Of a DNA stretch of 64,000 bases, positions 21,726 through 32,320 are shown piece by piece. Each line of letters opens with the position of its first letter. The stretch's first letter is position 1. Location: assembly GCA_025769875.1 (NCBI GenBank), contig JAGFNK010000023.1:203756-267755 (forward strand), read 5' to 3'. A program made the position numbers and the translations under genes. Source of the stretch: Russula earlei (lineage: Eukaryota > Basidiomycota > Agaricomycetes > Russulales > Russulaceae). Below the pieces are notes generated by a model that saw nothing but the letters and a program-made list of their open reading frames with translations, was not told where the DNA came from and did no database searches.

Positions 21726-23738
21726 ATGCTTCGAGCCATCAATGCTCGTAGCATGCTAAAAAGAGCGCAGACTCGTACCATTCGATCATCTGCGCGTCTG
21801 CGGGACGAAAGGATAGACCTGAACCATGTCGAGCGCGTCTCCGATGAGGTCGACGTCTGCATCGTCGGCGGAGGTCCTGCAGGTCTCAGCGCCGCCATTC
21901 GGCTCAAGCAGCTCGAGCAGGAAAAGGGAAGAGAAGTGCGCGTTGTTGTCATCGAAAGGCGAGCGAGATTGGTGAGTGTACACCGCAGCGTCTATGGTGA
22001 GTCTTAACTCATAGACCAGGTTCACACATACTCTCTGGCGCTGTTGTCGAACCCCATGCCTTGAACGAACTTATCCCAAGTTGGAGAGACAGAGACGGTC
22101 ACCCCCTGACTCAACCCGCTACCTCATCGTCAATGCGTTTCTTCACGACCCGCTATTCTTTCCCGATTCCACACCCACCTCAAATGAGCAACAGAGGAAA
22201 CTACATCGTCTCTCTCTCTCAGTTTACATCATGGCTCGGAGGGATAGCCGAGGAGCTTGGTGTGGAACTTTACCCCGGATTTGCCGGCTCATCGCTCCTA
22301 TACTCCGAGGATGGCAACGCGGTCGCAGGGGTGAGACTGAATGATGTGGGTGTCGATCGGAAAGGCAGACCAAAAGACAACTTCGAACCTGGCATGGAGT
22401 TCCGTGCGAAAGTCACACTCTTGGCAGAGGGAGCACGAGGGTCTCTCACTAAAACCGCGCTCCGCCGCTTTCAGCTTCAGAAGGACTCGGACCCGCAGAC
22501 ATATGGCTTTGGCGTCAAGGAGGTCTGGCGCGTCGATCCGGGCCAGCATCGGCCTGGAGAAGTTGTTCATACTATGGGTTGGCCCCTCGACATGCACACC
22601 TACGGCGGTGGATGGGTGTACCACATGGCTGATGGACTTGTTAGCCTCGGTCTCGTTGTCGGACTCGACTACGCCAACCCCTATTTGAGCCCGTACCTGG
22701 AACTCCAGGCAAGTATTGATGTTGGCTGGCTTTTCCGTTCATCTAATTCCCCGACAGCGCATGAAACATCATCCGTATTTCGCCAAGCTTCTCTCAGGAG
22801 AGTCCTCCCGCATAGCATACGGTGCTCGCACATTGAACGAGGGTGGTATTCAATCTGTACCAAAGTTACACTTCCCTGGCGGCGCGCTAATCGGTTGCTC
22901 CGCTGGGTTTGTGAACGTTGCCAAGATTAAAGGGACGCATAACGCAATGAAAACTGGTATGCTAGCTGCCGAAGCCGCCTTTGATGTTCTTTCGACCGAC
23001 AATGGCGATCCCGCCGACATGAGTGCCTATGAGAAGGCCTTCAAGGAGAGTTGGGTCCACTCTGAGTTGCATGAGGTACGAAACATACGACCGTCTTTCA
23101 ACACACCTCTTGGCATTTTTGGTGGTATTGTATACTCTGGCATAGATAGCCTCCTCCTCAAGGGCCGTACTCCGTGGACATTTCGCAACTCTTCCCGCGT
23201 GACTGACGCTGCCCACACACGCCGAGCATCCCAATGCACCCCGATCGAATATCCACTCCCACAACCTCCGTTGTCGACAGACCTCATGACGGCACTCACT
23301 CTTACAGGGACAAATCACGCTGAGGACCAACCTGCACATCTTCGGGTGCGGACGGAAGAGGACGGTGATGCGGAGAATCTAGAACGTCGAAGAGAGCATG
23401 TGCGGGTCAACATGCAGGAATATGCTGGATTGTTAGGAAGGGCATGCCCTGCAGGCGTGTATGAGTATGTGGACGACTCGGACGGGTCGTCAGGAAAGGA
23501 GGGGTGGGGGGGGAAAAAACTGGTGATCAACGCCCAGGTAAACAGGGTCCATTCTCGTGGATTCGGGCGCTAACAGTCGTCGTCTAGAACTGCATCCACT
23601 GTAAGCTCTGTGACGTTAAAGTTCCGTCTCAAGATATCCAATGGACGGTTCCAGAGGGTGGCGGAGGTCCAAAATATAGTTCGTTCCCCTTCCCTCATGT
23701 TACCCTCCTAATCTAATATTCCCATAGCTGTTACTTAA
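21726..23738 (+). CDS. Electron transfer flavoprotein-ubiquinone oxidoreductase
   Basis: Inner mitochondrial membrane enzyme that passes electrons from ETF (fatty-acid and amino-acid oxidation) to ubiquinone. The Arg-rich N-terminus [20 protein letters not shown] fits a mitochondrial presequence. The FAD site is [19 protein letters not shown]. Then [83 protein letters not shown] and [14 protein letters not shown]. The 4Fe-4S ligands are in [10 protein letters not shown] and [11 protein letters not shown]. Introns: 21972-22019, GC-AG 22709-22757, one near 23538-23587, and one near 23682-23727. One base appears missing near 21954-21958: adding it in the A-run turns ERRAR into the conserved EKASEIG/SHILSG junction. 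Otherwise the frame is intact. Confidence 0.93.
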
Positions 23739-23996
23739 CTACCTCAAATGTTTTTGGTAAGGGTAGAGTGGGAATGGAGAACATTGTGCATATGCCGTGG
23801 CATCTTGCGGTAGGGTAGCAACGTTTGGGGCAAGGGTAGACCGCGCGGCGTTGAACAATAGCCAACTGGGCGGTAGTTCAATTTGCGGCCACAAGAGTTT
23901 CACAACCCCTTCCATAACCCCCGTTTGCGTTTGCATAACCCCTCTACCGCTGGTTCCTGCTCCCCAACTCCAGACCCCTCATTCGCATATCCTCCA

Positions 23997-24538
23997 ATGA
24001 AATCTGGCCAGCGGAGAAGCTACAACTCCCCCTTCTTGCAAGGAGATCCCATCTTCACGTCGGAAATGGTCACCGCAGTGTAGGACCAATTGTTGAGTCA
24101 GTTTTCCATCCCTATTATTTTTCAAAGGTTCAGTTTCGTAGATTGCGGGCGAACTTTGATGAAACACTACAGAACATTCTTCGGGGTGGTGTAATCGAGT
24201 CGGCGTATGTCCATACCATCCCACCTACCTTCCCTTCACAACCACAACAAAATCCAGAGCTACGTTCTATCGTAAGATGACCCAGGCTGAGGCTGGGATA
24301 TTCGGAGCTCAGTGAGTTTGCTCCCCCTCAACGTTGGCTCGAGGGAAATGAGTACAATTATGACATATACATATGGCACCGCAGAAACGGGCTGTGCTTG
24401 GAGCGTAAAAGCGGCACTGGACATCGTTTTGGGGTGCCAGCTCCCCGCTTTGCACATCCGAGGTGCAGGGCAGTTTTCCTGCTGGAAACCGCGGTTTTGG
24501 AACTCGCCACGATAACGAGGGGACTTCCTGTCCTGTGA
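23997..24538 (+). CDS. Unrecognised small multi-exon gene
   Basis: I do not recognise the family. Four pieces join with proper GT-AG introns: MKSGQRRSYNSPFLQGDP to EMVTAV; FRRLRANFDETLQNILRG to VIESA (starting near 24132); ATFYRKMTQAEAGIFGAQ (after the intron near 24208-24258); and NGLCLERKSGTG onward (after an intron ending near 24383), finishing RGLPVL. Phase agrees at the last two junctions. The product would be about 120 residues, soluble and mixed alpha-like. The middle pieces look truly coding; the last exon is doubtful. Confidence 0.35.
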
Positions 24539-25687
24539 AGGTTTTTGATCAGTGTCGGATGAGCCACAAGCCCAGAATTATTGGTCGTGTGCACGAAAAG
24601 TGATCGGTTCCTCCACATCGCCGTGGTTCCTAAACGGCTTTGTACCGCAGTATAGGGACGGGGAACTTTGATCCTCGGACATCGAGCGGACTTACATGCC
24701 CAATTCAGTAGGAAATGTGTACTGCCCGGTGCCCCTATGCTGCGTAACCGATCTCATGTTTGTTCGAATTATTGATGCGGCATCATGTTCAAACACTTAT
24801 GGGCGTATGTCCCCGCCCAATTTCTCACCAGAACCATAGTGTTAAGTGAAGGCAAACACCCGCTTGATGCATGTCGGCAGCTTCGTCCGTAAGAGTACGC
24901 TTACTCAACGGCACGGCAGCCTGTCGTAATTATTCGAACGGCGCAGGCAACTCCGCGACTGCGTTGCCGTCCACTGGCCACGGGCTCAATCGCCATTTAA
25001 TATTTTGGGGCGACGTTCCAGGCGCAGCTCTGGCCTCTGGGCTACTTCAAGTTGAAAGTGCCCTGGAATTTTGCAAACCCGAAACCTCCCAGGTGATAAG
25101 GGGCAAGGTTATCCGATCCTTTGAGGCGTGCTATCTGGTCCCCCCCCTCTCATATGGGCCTTTGCGCGGTGTTGGCATGTCGGAATTGGAGCGCAGATAT
25201 GCCTCGAATAATGACATACATCTCACTCCCGATCTACGCGTAGTATGCATTCACCCCGAGAATGAGCTGTCAGAATGAGGATTGATTCCGTTGACATGCG
25301 GATAACACCCTAGCCTCGCGTTCAAAGCGTACTGTGAGTGATTTTCACGGATTCCCATAGAGCTAAATCAAATGGGTGAGGCTAACGTACATGGGATATA
25401 CTAGTAATATTTCCAATGCCGATGAAGTCTAACAGACTGTGGGACTCTGCGTAAGTTCCTTTTCATGCGTTGCATAGAAATGTCTACCACGAAACTTTTC
25501 CTGTATCGATTCAGAAAATGTTAAGTCTTCATAATGGAATGGTACCATTTCAATACTAGGATCATCGGATCATCATCGTGCATCATCGTGGGAGAGACTT
25601 GGCTCGGCCCGCACTCACGTGTGAGTGTGAAAAGCCCGCTCCTCGAAATTCGTCGACCATGACTCGAGGTTCCCATCGCTCTTGTCC
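24539..25687. other. Mostly non-coding, with one doubtful ORF
   Basis: The region holds one ATG-started open frame (24871-25278, listed apart). It is otherwise without coding evidence. It should contain the HIS2 promoter at its right end; no clear regulatory site was recognised. Confidence 0.4.
24871..25278 (+). CDS. Doubtful hypothetical ORF, 135 codons
   Basis: Starts ATG TCG GCA (MSAASSVRVRLLNG) and is open to 25278, ending PENELSE. No domain, signal peptide or membrane segment is recognised. It contains GLNRHLIFWGDVPGAALASG and a Pro-rich LVPPLSYGPLRGVG. No intron is needed. Composition is not clearly different from nearby non-coding sequence, so chance is a real possibility. Confidence 0.18.
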   Translation: MSAASSVRVRLLNGTAACRNYSNGAGNSATALPSTGHGLNRHLIFWGDVPGAALASGLLQVESALEFCKPETSQVIRGKVIRSFEACYLVPPLSYGPLRGVGMSELERRYASNNDIHLTPDLRVVCIHPENELSE

Positions 25688-26750
25688 ATGCCTTACAGCC
25701 ATCATTCGCATTCAGGACAATTCTGCAAGCACGCCACTGGCTTGCTTGAAGACGTCGTAAAAGAGGCGATAAACCAGGGGTTTGAGGTCTACGGTCTTAC
25801 CGAACATGTACCGCGTTATCGTGCCATTGATCTTTACGCGGAGGAGGTGATAAGATCGTACCCCATGCTACTATCGCAAACTAACTTTGTCGAAGAAAGA
25901 TATCTCCGTGGAAAGCCTGATGACACAATTCGAGGCCTTTTTGAACGAGGCTACCCGCCTTCGCGATGGTTATGCATCGGCCCTCAGGCTTCTTATTGGT
26001 CTCGAGACCGAATACATTTCCGCTCTTGATCTGGAAGGCTTATCGAAGATTTTGAAAGCCCACAAGGGTCGCATCGACTACATCGTGGGATCGGTTCACC
26101 ATGTCAATGAGATACCGATTGATGTCAACTTCGACACCTATCAACGCTGTCTGGACAACATCATCCCTCCTATCCATCCAGCAGATTCGACGGAGGCCGA
26201 CCAAGGACGAGAACGCCTTGGCATCTTCTTGGAGACGTACCTCGATGCTCAGTTTGATTTGTTGAGCAAATTCCATCCCGAAATTATCGGACATATTGAC
26301 TTATGCCGATTGTATACGCCCGATCTTCGATTCGGTGATTTCCCCCGTGCATGGGACAAACTGGAGCGGAATATCAAGTTCGCCATTGCTTATGGAGCAC
26401 TTTTTGAGGCCAACGCGGCTGCTCTCAGAAAGGGATGGCGCACAGCGTATCCAGGAGAAGATGTCGCCGAGGTGGACATGAGCATACTTCGTATCCATAA
26501 CTACTGACTTTCTATCAACACACAGTTAATACTGCTTCATGGTGGCCGCTTTGCACTTTCTGACGATAGTCATGGGCCCCACGCCGTCGCATTGAACTAC
26601 CTGCCTACACGGGACTACCTTTTGCGCATTGGGGTGCGAGAATTATGGACACTAGAACGCACCAGTGACCCAAATGCCGGTGGCCGCCACACGGCGCCAG
26701 TGCGGGTAAACGGCAATTGGTGGGACCACGCTTTTTGGGTGGGAAAGTGA
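25688..26750 (+). CDS. HIS2: Histidinol-phosphatase (PHP family), histidine biosynthesis
   Basis: Hydrolyses L-histidinol phosphate to histidinol, the penultimate stage of histidine synthesis, in the cytosol. The start MPYSHHSHSGQFCKHA carries the first metal-binding H-x-H of the PHP fold. Then VYGLTEHVPR, GLETEYI, DYIVGSVHHVNEIPIDVNFD, KFHPEIIGHIDLCRLY, IKFAIAYGALFEANAAALRKGW and, after the last intron, FALSDDSHGPHAVALNY: all expected metal-ligand motifs are present. Introns are 25847-25895 and 26472-26525, both GT-AG and phase-consistent. The frame is intact. Length (about 320 residues) fits fungal enzymes. The upstream TTG-started extension was rejected because the ATG directly precedes the metal motif. 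Confidence 0.94.
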
Positions 26751-29700
26751 ATAACAAAATGTTCTGTGAGCCCAAGTACTCCGTCGACATCTATGGGAAT
26801 TGAATAGGACGTCGTGTGCAGTTTCTCGTGTTTATCGCAGCTATGCATGTCCTTTGGATTACCGCTTCGAATCCGTCTTTTGTATGGTAGAATAAAGTCG
26901 ATCACCGTCGGCATTCTTGTCTATGGTTCAGCAGGGTACGCCTCAAACGCGCCCACCGACTTGCTTCTGTCGCGCAAAAGGAGCATGTGCGCCCCTAGAT
27001 CAAATCCTCGGGCTCCCGACACTTGCTCCGTCTTTTCTGCCGCAGACGGTTCCTCGCTCGTCGGTTAGGCTAGTGAGCCTTATCGATGTGACCTTCCATC
27101 GCTCTTTGCTTTCTGTGGATGCTTTGCTGATGTTATCGATGATACCCGCTTGGTGACTTGACGTCAATTGCTTCACGTGTCCACTGCGCCAACTGGCAAC
27201 GGAACGAAATCCTTCGTCGTCCGTCTCATCCTGAAGTTAGGGATTGCTCAGAACAGGATCCACAGACCTTGTCCTAGACATATTTCACCGACATGTCCTT
27301 GCAAAAACCGAGCTTAACTTGATCCCGTGCATGATGACCCCTCGATTGTACAAGATTATGAAGAAGCCCTGATCAATGCACCCGCCGGGCGTGGCCGCAT
27401 CGGTTTTCTATCCAGAATGTCTGCGCGACATCAATCTCGCCACAAGTCGTGTGCTTCTTTTTCCTTCCCGTCGCCCTGATTGGCCAAAGCCCACGCCCGC
27501 TCGTGTGACCCTCAATTTCCTTCGTCGAACCAACGTACTGGGCAGAGGTTTCCTCATGTCCGATAATGCGATGTCCAACTTCGGCAGGCAAGCAATCAAA
27601 GAGCGGACCTGTTGATCTCGGCGCAGGGACCCCAAGCCCGTTCTGGGGCGAACTGATCAAAGAAGTAACGCGACCTCCGCATTCCTCGACTGCTTCTTGT
27701 CATCAGAGCCGCGTTGAGAGCACCCACGGCCTGGTCGGATACTGATCCCTGCGTTGCTGCTCTTGCCCAACTTGCTTGCGGGTCGTTGCATCACTGCGGA
27801 CATTGAAGTACAACTGAATTAAGGTACACCATAGCCGCACCTCGTTTTTCATGTAAACTGCATTTTGTCTTTAGGCGCCGAATATGTCCAAGGGTCAAGC
27901 GGCCTCTTGCATCGAGTAGCATTCCTACCCTGCAGGCAATAACCTTGGCAGCTTTGTCCTTGCTCTGTTTTATTCTCTGTTGCGCTCTGGTATCTCCTTG
28001 GTTTGTGGACCGGCGGTTGAACCAACCGAGAGATGCAAGTCATCGGGCGCTGACATCTGACACATAATATCTGCTGCTAGGTTACGTGGCCGCTGATTCT
28101 AGGTACGTTCTATTGGCACCCCCGAAACCTGGGCATGTTTAATGACCGCGTTCTGTAAGTTATCGATACCACCTCCGTCGGCCTTCATTCCAAGTCGATA
28201 TTACACATCGCATGCAGGCATTCTGACTCGTTCCTGGCGAAGATGAAGAATTGTAGGCATTCTTTCCTTATGAGAGATGCCCGAGCGTCGAGAAAGGTCA
28301 CCTCCCTCTGCCTCATTGCGGTGCTTCTGCTTAATTGACACCACGGTTCGATATCACGATTCAAGTGAATCTTATCGTTCCGTCCTTCGAAATGTAGTCC
28401 ACAGAAGCTGGCTTGAATCATATCAGTGCACGTGACATGTTCGAAGTTCAATGGACTTTTTTACTTTACTGTTTACAGACAGCACACTGGAAGGCCAACG
28501 TCGGGCTCGGGAGAAGTCAGTGTCGTGTGGTGGAGTATGCTTCGCACCGGTGCTGCGGTTTGCGTGATGGATCCAGGATCGTGCATTGTGTTGGGGCAAC
28601 AGGGTTTGACGCCGAGCCGTGACCGTTCTTGCATCGCCCGTTCCACATTCATGTCATCGTTGTGCCCGAATTTCTTCCTGTCTCCACAAGAGTAGCTCCG
28701 CCAAACGAAATGTATGGTACTGTGGTGCCATGAGCGTGTTTTTGGAAAAACTAATCTTATCAGCCATCAAAGATCTGACGCCTCGTGACTTGTTGCATTC
28801 CCTCCTGCCAGGCTGTGTGACCACTGGCTGGGTGGGGCGTTGTTGCCACTTGGCAGGCAGGTTGACCGGCAGGCAGGTCTCAACGATCTATTATGCACCA
28901 CCGTGACGCGACGTTATCTGGGGATTCTGGGGAAGCGGAAGCAAACCTGCAGCTCCGCTAAGCGCCTACCTTGCTGTGCCTCATCATCCCTTTGCCGCAT
29001 CGTGTGCTGACCTGCAATACCCTTCACAAACGCTGCAGCGTGGTGGCTGGCCTCTAGGTTCCTCGGGGGTGAGCCTTGGCGCCGGTTCCTGCTAAACGGC
29101 GATCGATGGATGGGTGTAATATTGCCTTTATGCATGTTCTCCTCCGGGTGGGGCAAGCATTGTCAAAATCGTCTCTCGCGTCGTTACTTCTGGGCTTGCA
29201 CAAATTGCAATTTGAGACCTTTAAAAAGGCCTGCGTCTGGTCTTGCAGTCTGCCCATCCAAGTTTCCGTCAACTCCCCCACTTGTGCGACCCCTCCGTTT
29301 AGTTGGAAATGTGCCATCGGAGAGTGGTCATCGCGCAGTTTGGTTGTGGGTGTCGAGAGCCAGTCGAAGAGGTTTGTCTGATCCCTTAGCGTAGACCGCG
29401 AAACCGCCACCTTATACACCTTGGCCAGACAAAGATAGATTGCGAATCGCCAACCTGCAGGAACAGTGGAAATCACATTCAAGTCCCTCATGACTGTAGA
29501 GTGAAACGCTGCAAGATCTGGTGACTCGCACCCTCTCTTCCATGTCTGCCTGCTCATTCAGTTCGTGTTTAGGATGGACACCCCTGTGACTGTAGACGGA
29601 ACTCCACAACCTGGGCCGTGCACGGGCCATCCGCATTGAAGAGCCGATGGCAAACATTTGTTGACTAGCATTGTCATGGGCCGCGTGGCCAACCGTTCAT

Positions 29701-30058
29701 CATCATGTTATTTATTTATTTCAATTGTAGTGTGTACATTAAGAGGGAGAGTGATTGACGCACGATGCTTTGAGGGACAGGGGCATCCTTGCCATTGCGG
29801 TGTCGCACTGTGTCGACCCTTCGATGCGGAGGTTTAATGAGTGGTGAAAGTGGAAAACCTCGTCTTCTCCCTGAAAGTGATCGTTGTTTCAGTTCAAACA
29901 TTCAGAGTATGTCTTTGTTGTATAATCTTCACAGCGATGCCATCGATCTTGCAGTGCTTGTTGTGTCGTGTGACACAATTTGAAGGGAAAGGTCAGGGTG
30001 AAGGGCGCATTAACTATAAGGTTTTACCTCGGTTTCCATCATCATCGTCATTACCACC
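26751..30058. other. 3.3 kb without a recognisable gene
   Basis: No spliced model with a known domain could be built on either strand. The longest frame, 29054-29557 on the minus strand (167 codons from a true ATG), has no recognisable motif. A stretch near 27325-27560 (an acidic DYEEALINAP-like reading, then FLRRTNVLGRGFLMSDNAM) may be remnant coding. No transposon domain was recognised. The right end carries the URC4 promoter. Confidence 0.45.
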
Positions 30059-31887
30059 ATGCTTGCTGGCACCTTGAACTCATCCAGAGAGTTAATGATC
30101 GAATACCTTCGCACCCTCCCATCTATTCGTGAGCGTTGTGGACGCGTTCATGACCTCGCTAAGCAGGACAAACTGCAATACTTTGTCTATCATCCTGAAA
30201 AGGAGGAAGACGTTATCAATTTTTGTATCAGGATTATCCAAGTCGGTCTACCTTTCCTTATGGTGCCCTTTCTCAACCGCTTTCAAAACAACAGCGTGAT
30301 TATGGCGATGATTTATCAACCGTGAGCTCCTCTTACAAGTATGCGTATCCGAACCGGCAAGTGAGGCTAACCACTCACTTTCAGATACCCCCACACGGCC
30401 GATGGAGGCACCTCGACGCCGGCACCTCTCGCATAGCACCATTAATAGCTCATTGGGACGCTTTGGAACCACCTCCTAACCGTGAAGAGAAGACTAAGCG
30501 TTTGATTGACCTTTTCCTTGTCTCTGTGCTCCTCGATGCCGGTGCGGGCAATGACTGGAGTTATCATGACGAAACTTCAGGCAAATCGTTCAGCAGGTCG
30601 GAGGGACTTGGCGTGGCCAGTTTCAACATGTTCAGGGAGGGGTTCTTCTCTGGCGATGCTCGTCAGCCTCACCAAGTTGACGGTATGTTGGTCGTACGAC
30701 CTCTTTTTTCAGGGGTTCACGTGTGAATGTGGCTGATCATCATTTGTATCATTTCGTACCGTGCTTCCGACTCGGAAGCAAAGGGGCTGGAGCGTATCAC
30801 CGTGGAGCAGACAGCACAGGCTATGCAAGTAAGCTCTGGTAATCCAATGGTTGGCCTCGAGGGTCGTGCTTCCCTCCTGGTCAACTTGAGTCATGCACTC
30901 AAGAGCAACCCGACCTTTTTCGGGGTTGAGGGGAGGCCGGGTAATATGATAGGTAGCGTACAAAGCGTTTACTTTCTGTCGTACTCCTGGGTGTCTCTTC
31001 CATCCACCCAGCTGACGTTAAGCACGGCGATGCAGATTACCTTGAATCGGAGTCTATACCAGACGGACCGACTCGCCGCGTTCCTCTTGCGGCCCTCTGG
31101 TATGTCCTCGTCTCCGGCCTCACACCGATCTGGCCGACAGACCGCACGACTCTTGGCGGTGTTCCTCTAGGCGATGTATGGCCATGTGAAGCACTAAAAA
31201 CCAACGCCGCGATAGAGGGAGATGAGCTCGTGCCGTTCCACAAGCTCACCGGCTGGATAACTTACAGCCTCATAGAGCCGATCGAGAAAATCTTAGGATG
31301 GAAGTTCGATGGCCTCGAGGACATGACAGGGCTTCCTGAATATAGAAACGGTGCGTGTGCATCGCGTGGCTCGCCTCGTGCGCCGCCGGTTTGTGGAGCA
31401 AACCAACTCATGTTCTTCGTCACCTTTTTCTTTCTCTGGTCGGGTGCGGTTCAAACATGAAAGGTGGCCTCCTTGTGGACCTCGGCGTGATATCACTAAA
31501 GCCTTTGGCAATCCCCGCATCTTGTTACCCCTCTGCGTCCTCACGGATCCCTCGGCTTCCGCCCTCTCACCCAGCCATAGTCGAGTGGCGCGCGATGACA
31601 GTCATAGAACTGTAAGTCACGGCATGTTTTGTTTGAAGATCATTTCCTCCCCTGGCCGTGTACCCATCATCTCGCTGAAACGCTCTCCTCCCTTTGCGCG
31701 GGCACCGATCAGGGATCGAATCGCCGACCAGATTCGAGTCAAGCTCAACCTGTCGAAGGAACAGCTCACCCTCGCGCAGGTGCTCGAAAGTGCGACGTGG
31801 AAAGGGGGTCGGGAGATTGCAAAGGAAAAGCGACCGGAGTCAGGTGGTCCGCCGATTGAAATTATCAGCGACGGCACGGTGTTCTGA
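30059..31887 (+). CDS. URC4: Uracil catabolism protein URC4 (DUF1688)
   Basis: Member of the DUF1688/URC4 family, required for uracil degradation by the fungal URC route; the precise reaction is not settled. Seven exons join without lesion: SIRERCGRVHDLAKQDKLQY, FVYHPEKEEDVINF, IPPHGRWRHLDAG, RLIDLFLVSVLLDAGAGNDW, SRSEGLGVASFNMFREGFFS, NPMVGLEGRASLLVNLSHAL, RRVPLAALWYVLVSGLTPIW, DELVPFHKLTGWITYSLIEP, HPAIVEWRAMTVIELDRIAD and the tail PIEIISDGTVF. Introns: 30242-30294, 30322-30384, 30683-30778, 30953-31011, 31351-31463, 31612-31712. The product is about 465 residues. No URC1/URC2-type partner is visible nearby, so no catabolic cluster is seen in this window. Confidence 0.92.
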
Positions 31888-32320
31888 GCCTCGGTGACCG
31901 CACCCCGTTTGCAATCCAGCAGCACGTGGAAGGTGCAAGGCGCAGCAGACGGGAGGTAAGTGTATTAGTAGTAGACATATAGGGACATGATCACGAGTGA
32001 ATCGCAAAATTCGAAACAAGGACTACTTTCAGATGTTGATGTTAACATCAGAAGTGCACGCATCCCCTTATCGCCCCTGTGTGGACATGAACGGGGCCAC
32101 ATCGAAATTATATCAACTCGCATTGTACCCAAATTCTCTGGTATAGTGTGCAAAAGCCTGTGTACGAAATGCCGAGCGATGAAGTCACTGCAGCAGGTGA
32201 TTAAAAGCGGCGTCGTAACTCCTTCGCTAGTCTCCAGGAGAGGACAAAAGCAATTATGGCCCATATACCCCCGATTCTAGAGGAAATGAGACTACGAACT
32301 CCCACTGAGATCAGATAGAA

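Noticed and set aside
29054..29557. 167-codon minus-strand open frame with a true ATG
   Set aside because: No domain, no signal peptide and no splice partners. It sits in a gap full of equally anonymous frames.
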